A DNA stretch of 64,000 bases from Winogradskyella sp. (lineage in GTDB: Bacteria > Bacteroidota > Bacteroidia > Flavobacteriales > Flavobacteriaceae). The stretch is taken from contig SHBX01000013.1 in the NCBI GenBank assembly GCA_004211785.1, positions 1 through 64,000 on the forward strand, read 5' to 3'. The notes under the pieces were generated by a model. The model saw only the letters and a program-made list of their open reading frames with translations, was not told where the DNA came from and did not search any database. Numbering within the stretch: position 1 is the stretch's first letter; every line of letters begins with the position of its first letter. Position numbers and translations under genes: made by a program. This document shows positions 53,624 through 61,664 of this stretch, piece after piece.

Positions 53624-53651
53624 AGTTGATTATTAATCTGTTGCTAAGATA

Positions 53652-55040
53652 CTAAATGTTAGCTATAGCTTTAATTTCAGCAATAAATCTATCTGCTAAA
53701 GTATCCGCTTCATTTTGTAAAGGTGCTTCAGTATAAATCCTAATTATTGGCTCTGTATTGCTCTTGCGCAAATGCACCCAAGAGTCTGCAAAATCTATTT
53801 TTACACCATCAATCGTTGTTAAATTTTCGTGACTATAATTTGCTTCCATTGTTTTTAAAATACCATCAACATCTAGTTCTGGGGTTAATTGTATTTTCTT
53901 TTTACTCATAAAATAGTTTGGATAGCTTGCTCTTAAGTCACTAACTGCTATTTTCTTTTCAGCTAATAGACTTAAAAATAAAGCTACTCCTACCAAGGCG
54001 TCACGACCGTAATGAGATTCTGGATATATAATTCCGCCATTACCTTCACCGCCAATTATAGCATTATTCTTTTTCATCAAATCAACAACATTTACTTCTC
54101 CAACGGCACTAGCTTCGTAATTACCTCCATGTTTTTTAGTAACATCATTTAAAGCTCTTGTAGAACTCATATTACTAACTGTATTACCTGGCGTTTTGCT
54201 TAGCACATAATCTGCACAAGCGACTAAAGTATACTCCTCTCCAAACATCTCCCCTTTTTCATCCATAAATGCCAAACGGTCAACATCTGGGTCAACTACA
54301 ATTCCAAAATCTGCATGCTCTTTTACAACAGCACTAGCCAAATCTCCTAAATGCTCTTTTAAAGGTTCTGGATTGTGTGGAAAATGCCCTGTTGGATCAC
54401 AGTATAATTTAACAGGCTCAACACCTAAACGTTCTAAAAGTAAAGGAATAGCAATACCTCCAGTAGAATTCACACCATCTACAACAACTTTAAAATTAGC
54501 TGCTTCTATAGCCTCTTTATCTACTAATGGTAAATTTAAAACCTCATCGATATGCAAATCTATATAAGCTTCATTTTTAGTTATTTTTCCTAAATCATCA
54601 ACCTCAGCAAAAGTCATATTTGATGATTCTGCAATATCTAGAATTTTCTTTCCCTCAATACCATTCAAAAATTCGCCTTTTTCATTTAATAACTTTAAAG
54701 CGTTCCATTGTTTCGGATTATGACTTGCTGTTAAAATAATACCTCCATCTGCATGTTCCATTGGTACCGCAACTTCAACTGTTGGTGTTGTCGATAGGCC
54801 TAAATCAATAACATGGATTCCCATACCAACTAAGGTGTTCATTACTAAACTCTGTATCATTTCTCCAGAAATTCTAGCATCTCTCCCTACAACCACACGA
54901 TAATTATCTTTATTACGTTGTTGCTTTAGCCATGTGCCATATGCTGCAGCAAATTTTACTGCATCTATTGGGGTTAAATTGTCTTCAACTTTACCGCCAA
55001 TTGTACCTCGAATTCCTGATATAGATTTTATTAATGTCAT
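53652..55040 (-). CDS. glmM: Phosphoglucosamine mutase (phosphomannomutase family)
   Basis: This 462-residue alpha-D-phosphohexomutase converts glucosamine 6-phosphate into glucosamine 1-phosphate for UDP-GlcNAc synthesis. It has the phosphoserine Ser106 in ILTASHNPKQWN, the metal-binding DPDVDRLAF (about 252-260), the substrate loop GEGNGGIIYPESHYGRD and the C-terminal RKSNTEPIIRIYTEA. The start SISGIRGTIGG is canonical. A phosphomannomutase or phosphoglucomutase role cannot be excluded from sequence alone, since Bacteroidota often carry several paralogues. No operon partner is evident. Confidence 0.88.
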   Translation of the reverse strand: MTLIKSISGIRGTIGGKVEDNLTPIDAVKFAAAYGTWLKQQRNKDNYRVVVGRDARISGEMIQSLVMNTLVGMGIHVIDLGLSTTPTVEVAVPMEHADGGIILTASHNPKQWNALKLLNEKGEFLNGIEGKKILDIAESSNMTFAEVDDLGKITKNEAYIDLHIDEVLNLPLVDKEAIEAANFKVVVDGVNSTGGIAIPLLLERLGVEPVKLYCDPTGHFPHNPEPLKEHLGDLASAVVKEHADFGIVVDPDVDRLAFMDEKGEMFGEEYTLVACADYVLSKTPGNTVSNMSSTRALNDVTKKHGGNYEASAVGEVNVVDLMKKNNAIIGGEGNGGIIYPESHYGRDALVGVALFLSLLAEKKIAVSDLRASYPNYFMSKKKIQLTPELDVDGILKTMEANYSHENLTTIDGVKIDFADSWVHLRKSNTEPIIRIYTEAPLQNEADTLADRFIAEIKAIANI

Positions 55041-55098
55041 GTATTTTCTGTTTTAGGCAAATATAATTAGTTAATAGGATTTTATGATTATGAATTTG

Positions 55099-55106
55099 TA
55101 AATTCG
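55099..55106 (+). promoter_or_regulatory. Near-start -7-like element before the ACP phosphodiesterase gene
   Basis: TAAATTCG differs by one base from TAnnTTTG. It lies only four bases before the ATG at 55111, so transcription would begin at or next to the start codon. The same octamer occurs at 29194-29201. Confidence 0.4.
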
Positions 55107-55110
55107 AGCA

Positions 55111-55713
55111 ATGAATTTTTTGGCCCATATATACCTTTCTGGCGATAATAAATTACTTACCATTGGAAACTTTGCTGCTGACGGTATTAGAGGAAAAAAG
55201 TTTACCAAATTTCCAAAGGCCATGCAAGCAGGGATTATTTTGCATCGTTTTATAGATTCATACACAGATAATCATAAAACATTTAGACAAAGTACAAAAC
55301 GTCTTCATAAAGCCTATGGTCATTACAGTGGTGTCATTGTAGATATTTTCTATGATCATTTTTTAGCAAAAAATTGGAAAGACTATTCTGATGAACCCAT
55401 AGAAGATTATATCCAAGATTTTTATAAGAGTTTAAATGAGAATTTTGAAATTCTTCCGGAGCGTTTTCAAAGATTATCTCCATACATGATTGAAGATAAT
55501 TGGCTTTTAAGTTATGCATCTGTTGAAGGTATTCAGAAGGTCTTAGACGGAATGAATCGTCGTACAAAAGGCCGTTCTAAAATGAATGAAGCCACAAAAG
55601 AGCTTAGAGATTTTTATGAAGAATTTGAAAATGACTTTACTCAATTTTTTAAAGATTTAATAAAAGTAACTGAAGCAAAGCGAATTGCTTTAGAAAAAGA
55701 ATACAACCTATGA
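55111..55713 (+). CDS. acpH: ACP phosphodiesterase (AcpH, DUF479)
   Basis: This 200-residue hydrolase removes the 4'-phosphopantetheine arm from acyl carrier protein. It begins MNFLAHIYLSGDNKLLTIGNFAADGIRGKKF, with HRFIDSYTDNHKTFRQS and SGVIVDIFYDHFLAKNWKDYS, the conserved His and Asp clusters of the family. Length agrees. The stop codon overlaps the start of the gamma-glutamyltransferase gene by four bases (ATGA), so the two are co-translated, an unusual pairing. Confidence 0.9.
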   Translation: MNFLAHIYLSGDNKLLTIGNFAADGIRGKKFTKFPKAMQAGIILHRFIDSYTDNHKTFRQSTKRLHKAYGHYSGVIVDIFYDHFLAKNWKDYSDEPIEDYIQDFYKSLNENFEILPERFQRLSPYMIEDNWLLSYASVEGIQKVLDGMNRRTKGRSKMNEATKELRDFYEEFENDFTQFFKDLIKVTEAKRIALEKEYNL

Positions 55714-57410
55714 GAAATCTGTTTTTTTTAACCTTTATACTATTATTATTTAACTGTAAAGAAGCTTCTAAAAAGACTAAAAAAATTACTAAAAATCGTG
55801 GTCTTGTCACCGATAAAGCTATGGTAGTAAGTGCCCGTGAAGAAGCTTCAAAAATTGGAATACAAATTTTAAAACTTGGTGGTAATGCTTTTGATGCTAT
55901 GATGGCTACTGAAATGGCGCTTGCAGTTGCTTATCCCTATGCTGGAAATTTAGGTGGCGGCGGATTCTTAATCTATCGATTATCGGACGGAGAAATTGGT
56001 GCATTAGATTACCGTGAAAAGGCACCGTTAGCAGCTACAAAAGATATGTATCTTGATGAAGATGGCAATGTTATCAGCGGAAAAAGTACAGTCGGACCTT
56101 TTGCAATTGGGGTTCCCGGAACAATCGCAGGCATTTTTAAAGCTCAAGAACGCTTTGGTAAGCTAGATGTAAAAACAATATTACAACCTGTTATAAATTT
56201 AGCAGATACAGGTTTTACTATTACCGACAATCAAGAACGACGTTTCCGAAATTATGATAGTATTTTTACAGTAGTAAATCGAAAACAAATCCCGTTCAAT
56301 AAAACTGTAAAATCTGGAACTAACTTTACAAACACATATCTAGCAAAGACTTTAGAGCGTATTGCTAATAATGGCAGGGATGAATTCTACAAAGGTGAAA
56401 CAGCTAAATTATTAGTAGATTTTCTTCAAGCTAAAGGTGCCATCATTACTCTAGAAGATTTAGCAAAATACGAAGCAAAATGGCGCAAACCGATACAATT
56501 TCAGTATGATGATTTAACCATAACTTCAATGTCACCGCCATCTTCTGGTGGTGTTTGCTTAAACCAAATTATGATTATGGTCGAAGATTTTGATTTGAGT
56601 GATTATGGACATAATTCTTTAAAAACCATTCAAGTATTAGTCGAAGCAGAAAAACGAGCATACGCTGACCGCAGTTATTACCTTGGTGATCCAGATTTTG
56701 TAACAATTCCTCAGGAAACATTGACTAGTAATGTGTATTTAGAAAACAGGATGAAAGATTTTTCATTTGAAGCTGCAACTGCAGTAGATTCGATTTCTCA
56801 TGGAAAAATTTTAGGCTATGAAAGTGAAGAAACCACGCACTACTCTATCGTTGACCAATTTGGCAATGCTATTGCGGTAACTACAACCTTAAATGGTGGT
56901 TATGGTTCAAAAGTATATGCAGAAGAACTTGGGTTTTTCTTGAATAATGAGATGGATGATTTTAGTAGTAAACCTGGAGAACCAAATTATTATGGGCTTA
57001 TCGGTGCAGAAGCTAATAGCATAGTTCCGGAAAAGCGTATGCTAAGCTCAATGACACCTACTATTGTTGAAAAAGATGGCGAGTTATTGATGACCCTTGG
57101 CACACCTGGTGGTTCAACCATTATCACTTCGGTATTACAAACCATTTTAAATGTACATGAATTTGATATGACCATGCAAGAAGCAGTTAATGCACCAAGA
57201 TTTCATAACCAATGGTTACCAGACGAAATACGAATGGAGGCAAATTCTTTCGATAAAGGTATTATAAATCAACTTGAAGCTAAAGGTTATACGATAAATG
57301 AATCTCGCTCGCCAATTATTGGTATTGTTGATGGTATCTTGGTTTTAGATAATGGAAAATTAGAAGGTGGTGCAGATAAACGTGGAGATGATACAGCAGT
57401 TGGTTTTTAA
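55710..57410 (+). CDS. ggt: Gamma-glutamyltransferase, probable lipoprotein
   Basis: This 566-residue Ntn-hydrolase transfers or hydrolyses gamma-glutamyl groups of glutathione. The precursor is cut before the catalytic Thr in EETTHYSIVDQFGNAIAVTTTLNGGYGSK (near 371). The small subunit has EANSIVPEKRMLSSMTPTIVE and LGTPGGSTIITSV; the large subunit has GGNAFDAMMATEMALAVAYPYAGNLGGGGF. The N-terminus (MRNLFFLTFILLLFNCKEAS) ends in a likely lipobox cysteine at residue 16, so the enzyme should be anchored as a lipoprotein at the periplasmic face or the cell surface. It starts within the end of acpH. Confidence 0.93.
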   Translation: MRNLFFLTFILLLFNCKEASKKTKKITKNRGLVTDKAMVVSAREEASKIGIQILKLGGNAFDAMMATEMALAVAYPYAGNLGGGGFLIYRLSDGEIGALDYREKAPLAATKDMYLDEDGNVISGKSTVGPFAIGVPGTIAGIFKAQERFGKLDVKTILQPVINLADTGFTITDNQERRFRNYDSIFTVVNRKQIPFNKTVKSGTNFTNTYLAKTLERIANNGRDEFYKGETAKLLVDFLQAKGAIITLEDLAKYEAKWRKPIQFQYDDLTITSMSPPSSGGVCLNQIMIMVEDFDLSDYGHNSLKTIQVLVEAEKRAYADRSYYLGDPDFVTIPQETLTSNVYLENRMKDFSFEAATAVDSISHGKILGYESEETTHYSIVDQFGNAIAVTTTLNGGYGSKVYAEELGFFLNNEMDDFSSKPGEPNYYGLIGAEANSIVPEKRMLSSMTPTIVEKDGELLMTLGTPGGSTIITSVLQTILNVHEFDMTMQEAVNAPRFHNQWLPDEIRMEANSFDKGIINQLEAKGYTINESRSPIIGIVDGILVLDNGKLEGGADKRGDDTAVGF

Positions 57411-57427
57411 TAAAAAGTAAATATTAT

Positions 57428-58153
57428 ATGCGAAAAACTTCAAAAACTAAACGTATACTTAAAATTCTTATGGGTATCGTGATATTTATCACTTTACCTT
57501 CATTCCTTTTCTTTGGATATATCTATATAAAATATGATGAGGAATTACCTACTGGAGAAGTTAGCATTAAAGCAGATAAACTTGCAGAGAAGATGTTAGA
57601 TGCTCTCGATTATCAAGCTTATAAAAACACAGACTATTTGGAGTGGACTTTCAAAGGGCGTAATTGTTATAAATGGTATAAAGCAGATGATAGTTGTGAA
57701 GTAAAATGGAAAGACTTTAAAGTTATGCTCAATTTCCAAAAACCTAATCTATCAAAAGTATTTGTTCTTAATCAAGAGTATAATGGTATAGAAAAACAAA
57801 AGTATATCAATAAAGCAACATCGTATTTTAATAACGACTCGTTTTGGCTAGTGGCACCATACAAAGTTTTTGATAAAGGTGTAGAACGAAAATTAGTAAA
57901 GACTAAAGAGCAAAAAGATGCGCTATTAGTCACATACACTTCTGGAGGAACAACACCTGGCGATTCCTATTTATGGCATTTTGATGACAATGGAAAACCG
58001 ACTAGTTATAAAATGTGGGTTGATATCCTTCCCATAAGAGGACTTGAAGCTTCATGGAATGATTGGAAAACTACTAAGAGTGGAGCGCAATTACCTACTT
58101 TTCATAAACTCTTGTTTTTAGGATTAGAACTAACAGATATTAAAACTTTATAA
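57428..58153 (+). CDS. Membrane-anchored protein of unknown function
   Basis: This 241-residue protein has a basic cytosolic start (MRKTSKTKRILK) and one membrane segment (about 12-34). A periplasmic domain (about 40-240) is rich in Trp and Tyr (NTDYLEWTFKGRNCYKWYKADD, DSYLWHFDDNGKPTSYKMWVDILP). The repeated strand pattern suggests a beta-sheet fold similar to LolA-like or outer-membrane-lipid-binding proteins, but this is a guess. It lies 17 bases after ggt and shares its transcript. Confidence 0.65.
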   Translation: MRKTSKTKRILKILMGIVIFITLPSFLFFGYIYIKYDEELPTGEVSIKADKLAEKMLDALDYQAYKNTDYLEWTFKGRNCYKWYKADDSCEVKWKDFKVMLNFQKPNLSKVFVLNQEYNGIEKQKYINKATSYFNNDSFWLVAPYKVFDKGVERKLVKTKEQKDALLVTYTSGGTTPGDSYLWHFDDNGKPTSYKMWVDILPIRGLEASWNDWKTTKSGAQLPTFHKLLFLGLELTDIKTL

Positions 58154-58222
58154 CTTACATTGTTATTTATTAAGTAATTATCCTAAGATCTTGTAAATTT
58201 ATATCTCTAAAATTTAATTCTC

Positions 58223-60940
58223 ATGAAAAAGATCTACTTATTACTTTTAATTCTACCATTAATAGGCTTTTCACAAGAAAAATCGTTTTGGTCAAAAACC
58301 AATACGAATAGAATTCAGCAAAGCCAATTACTTAAAAGAAATTCGACACCATCAAAATTTGATGTATACAACCTTCAGATTGAAAACTTAAAAAACACAC
58401 TTAATAATGCTGTAAGTCGTACTTCTGGAGAATCTTCTGAAACATTTGTTGCATTCCCTAATGCTGACGGCGAAATGGAACGTTATGAGATTTATGAAGC
58501 CTCAATAATGGAGCCTAGTTTCGCATCTAAGCACCCAGAAATTCAATCTTATGTTGGTATTAATATAGATAACCCTGGAACCACAATGCGTTTTAGTACA
58601 ACCGTTTTCGGATTTCATGCAGCGATTTATACCATTGGTAAAACATATTATATCGACCCTTATACTGAAGACTTAAATACCTATGTTTTGTATGCTAAAG
58701 AAAATCTATATTCTGATATAGATCGAATTAGTTGTCAATTAACTGACGATATGGTTTCTAACAGCCCATATCAAAGAGATTCTAATACACAAAGAAATGC
58801 AAATGATGGTTTATTGAGAACTTTTCGTTTATCCTTATCTTCTACTCAAGAATATTCAAATTTTCATATAGATGCTTCTCCTCAAACAGAAACAACTGAT
58901 GCTGAAAGAAGAGCAACTGTATTGGCGGCAATGAATGTAACCATGACAAGAGTTAATGGTCTTTTTGAACGTGATTTATCTTTGACCATGGAGTTAATAG
59001 AAATTATCAACCCACCTTTTTCAGGGACTAGTACAATATCCCTTGTAGAACCTGATGGATTTACAGATGATGATGCTGGAGCCCTTCTAGGTCAAAATCA
59101 AACAATAACTGATACTAGAATAGGTACTGCAAATTATGACGTTGGTCATGTATTTACTACTGGTGGTGGTGGTGTAGCAATTTTAGGAGGTATTTGCTTT
59201 AGTAATACCAAAGCTAGAGCGGTTACAGGTTTACCTAGTCCAATTGGTGACCCTTATGATGTTGATTTTGTAGCACATGAAATGGGACATCATTTTGGAG
59301 CTAATCATATTTTTAATGGTAGCCAAGGAAACTGTTCAGGAGCAAATAGAAATGCCTCTACTTCTGTAGAACCAGGAAGTGGGACAAGTATAATGGGTTA
59401 TGCCGGTATTTGTGCTGGTGATAATATTCAACCTAATAGTGATGATCACTTTAATGCGATTAGTATTGATGAAATGTATGCAAGAATAACATCTTCACCA
59501 ACTTGCTCTGTAAATACTATGAATAATAATATAGCACCTATTGCTGATGCAGGTGATGACTACACTATTCCTTTCGGTACCGCTTTTACTTTGTCTGGCA
59601 CTGGTAATGATAATGTTGGTACAGTTTCTTATAATTGGGAGCAAGTAGACCCAGGCACTGTTGCTGGACAACCATCACCTACAGATACTAATGGACCTAT
59701 GTTTAGATCAAGACCTTCTCTACCAAACAGCGATAGAACTTTCCCCCCTTTAAATGCTATCCTAAATGATCACTTGACGCCAGAATGGGAGGTAATGCCA
59801 AGTATTGCTAGAGATATGGACTTTTCATTAACCGTTAGAGACAATCAATCTCCTAATGGAGGACAAACAAATAGAGATGATATGAGAGTTACACTTGCTA
59901 ATACTGGACCATTTAGAGTTACTGCACCAGATATCACAAATGCTTCTTTTCCTTCTGGATCTGCTACAACTATAACATGGGACGTTGCTGGTACAACAGC
60001 TAATGGAATTAACACTAGTAATGTTAATATTTTATTATCAACAGATGGTGGTCAAACATTTAGTACAACTCTGGCAAGTAATACAAATAATGATGGTACG
60101 GAAAGTGTGACTTTTCCTTCTGTAAATGAACCGTTTTGTAGAATTAAAATTGAAGCTGTAGGTAATATTTACTTTGCAATTTCTAAGTCTTTCTCAATTG
60201 GAGCCACCACTACTACTGTATGTAATACATATACAACAGGATCTATATCAATAGCTATTCCTGATAGTGGAGGACAAAACGTACAAGGAACTCCTGTCTT
60301 TATTCCTGTAACTGTTACTGAAAGTGCTCCTATCATGGATATTAGAGTAAATGTAGACGTTACACACTCTTATATAGGAGATTTACTTATGCAATTGCAG
60401 GCTCCTAATGGAGGTGGCTTCACAAATATATGGTCTAGAAATTGTAATGATGCTCCTTTTGGAAATTTCAACTTAACATTTAAAGATGAACAATCGGCTA
60501 TTTTTTGTGGCTCTCCAACTACAGGATTAGTAAATCCTGCAAACCCATTGAATGGGTTCAATGGAAATGACCCTTCTGGACAATGGAATTTAGTCTTTGT
60601 TGACTTTTTCAACGGAGACACAGGAACAGTTAATGAATGGTCTATAGATATTTGTAGCACAACTTTTGTACTTAGTAATGACAGTTTTGAACTTAATGAC
60701 TTTGCCCTATTTCCAAATCCTAATAAAGGAGATTTTACGTTACAGTTTAACTCTAATTCTGGAAAAGGAATTAATGTAGGTGTATATGATATATCAGGAA
60801 AATTAGTCTTTAATAGTAATTATAATACTACTCCAAGATTCGATAAACAAATATCATTGAATAATGTAAGTGCTGGAATATATATTATGAAAGTAAATGA
60901 TGGAGATAAAACTGTTACTAGAAAACTTATTGTAGAATAA
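58223..60940 (+). CDS. T9SS-secreted metzincin metalloprotease with P domain
   Basis: This 905-residue exported protease has a signal peptide (about 1-18). Its propeptide region covers about 20-195. The catalytic domain (about 198-430) holds the zinc motif HEMGHHFGANH with H352, E353, H356 and H362, and a Met-turn SIMGYAG, as in reprolysin-type (M12B-like) metzincins. A PKD-like domain then lies at about 437-570 (IAPIADAGDDYTIPFG), a further beta-domain at 575-665, a proprotein convertase P domain at about 667-815 and a T9SS type A sorting domain at the end (FALFPNPNKGDFTLQF ... AGIYIMKV). A -7-like TAAATTTA is at 58194-58201. Confidence 0.9.
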   Translation: MKKIYLLLLILPLIGFSQEKSFWSKTNTNRIQQSQLLKRNSTPSKFDVYNLQIENLKNTLNNAVSRTSGESSETFVAFPNADGEMERYEIYEASIMEPSFASKHPEIQSYVGINIDNPGTTMRFSTTVFGFHAAIYTIGKTYYIDPYTEDLNTYVLYAKENLYSDIDRISCQLTDDMVSNSPYQRDSNTQRNANDGLLRTFRLSLSSTQEYSNFHIDASPQTETTDAERRATVLAAMNVTMTRVNGLFERDLSLTMELIEIINPPFSGTSTISLVEPDGFTDDDAGALLGQNQTITDTRIGTANYDVGHVFTTGGGGVAILGGICFSNTKARAVTGLPSPIGDPYDVDFVAHEMGHHFGANHIFNGSQGNCSGANRNASTSVEPGSGTSIMGYAGICAGDNIQPNSDDHFNAISIDEMYARITSSPTCSVNTMNNNIAPIADAGDDYTIPFGTAFTLSGTGNDNVGTVSYNWEQVDPGTVAGQPSPTDTNGPMFRSRPSLPNSDRTFPPLNAILNDHLTPEWEVMPSIARDMDFSLTVRDNQSPNGGQTNRDDMRVTLANTGPFRVTAPDITNASFPSGSATTITWDVAGTTANGINTSNVNILLSTDGGQTFSTTLASNTNNDGTESVTFPSVNEPFCRIKIEAVGNIYFAISKSFSIGATTTTVCNTYTTGSISIAIPDSGGQNVQGTPVFIPVTVTESAPIMDIRVNVDVTHSYIGDLLMQLQAPNGGGFTNIWSRNCNDAPFGNFNLTFKDEQSAIFCGSPTTGLVNPANPLNGFNGNDPSGQWNLVFVDFFNGDTGTVNEWSIDICSTTFVLSNDSFELNDFALFPNPNKGDFTLQFNSNSGKGINVGVYDISGKLVFNSNYNTTPRFDKQISLNNVSAGIYIMKVNDGDKTVTRKLIVE

Positions 60941-60966
60941 ATTTTAAATACTAAAGAATAACTAAA

Positions 60967-60993
60967 AACGCCGAAGCAGTTTGCTTCGGCGTT
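60967..60993. terminator. Intrinsic terminator after the metzincin gene
   Basis: AACGCCGAAGCA (60967-60978), a three-base loop and TGCTTCGGCGTT (60982-60993): a perfect 12-bp stem. The T-tail is short on the plus strand, while the minus-strand side has a run of T after the stem, so it can end both the protease transcript and the convergent gene at 61016. Confidence 0.82.
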
Positions 60994-61015
60994 TACATTT
61001 TTAAAAGAATTTCAA

Positions 61016-61543
61016 TTATTTTGAAGACTGTCCTTTAAACTGCTGGCTTTTCAGTTTAAACAATACATTAAAACTTGTTAAGCTACCATAACTTCGTGTT
61101 ATATACTGTTGCAAATCAATCTTTTCTTGCTCATCTAAATTTTTGCTTGAATTAATTTTCTGTTCCATAACACGTAATCTGTCTCTAACCATAGTTATCT
61201 TATGAAAGAATTTATCGATGGGTAATTCACTAGACTTCAAGTTCTCATCACCTGGCTGCATGATTAGCTTTCCACCCTTCCATTTATCAGCTATAGAAAT
61301 AACCTCAGAAGCATCAGACCATTTTTTCAAAATGCTACGCAAACTCTTTTCTACTTCGTAAAAACTCACCGTATCTACATCATCTTCTGTGGCTTCAATA
61401 ATTTCAAATTCAGTATCTAAATCAAGAGTCTCTAAACCATTTTCAATAAAAGTCACCCAATAATGTTGTGAGGTAACATTGGTCACAACGCCTTTACCGT
61501 ATTCAGTATGATTTATTCTTGAGCCTATTCCTAATAATTTCAT
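61016..61543 (-). CDS. Small protein with UvrD/CarD-like N-terminal fold
   Basis: This 175-residue protein opens with GIGSRINHTEYGKGVVTNVTSQHYWVTFIENGLETLD (about 5-42). That SH3/Tudor-like pattern resembles the C-terminal domain of UvrD/PcrA helicases and the CarD N-terminus, both of which contact RNA polymerase. The rest (about 55-175) is helical and charged. There is no enzyme motif. It diverges from uvrA, so a role in transcription-coupled repair or a related process is a natural guess, but only by neighbourhood and fold. The two genes share a 121-base intergenic region. Confidence 0.65.
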   Translation of the reverse strand: MKLLGIGSRINHTEYGKGVVTNVTSQHYWVTFIENGLETLDLDTEFEIIEATEDDVDTVSFYEVEKSLRSILKKWSDASEVISIADKWKGGKLIMQPGDENLKSSELPIDKFFHKITMVRDRLRVMEQKINSSKNLDEQEKIDLQQYITRSYGSLTSFNVLFKLKSQQFKGQSSK

Positions 61544-61620
61544 AGTATTTGTTTAAATTTCTATCACAATTATAATAATTCTCAAGCAAACCTTAGTGCA
61601 AAATTAACAACTAAAAATTG

Positions 61621-61628
61621 TACCTTTG
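61621..61628 (+). promoter_or_regulatory. -7 promoter element for uvrA
   Basis: TACCTTTG, preceded by TTG, fits TAnnTTTG and is identical with the fumC element at 7135. It lies 37 bases before the uvrA ATG. No SOS box of a known type was recognised. Confidence 0.55.
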
Positions 61629-61664
61629 CAACTTTGCCAGTTTACGATTCAGATTAACTAATTT

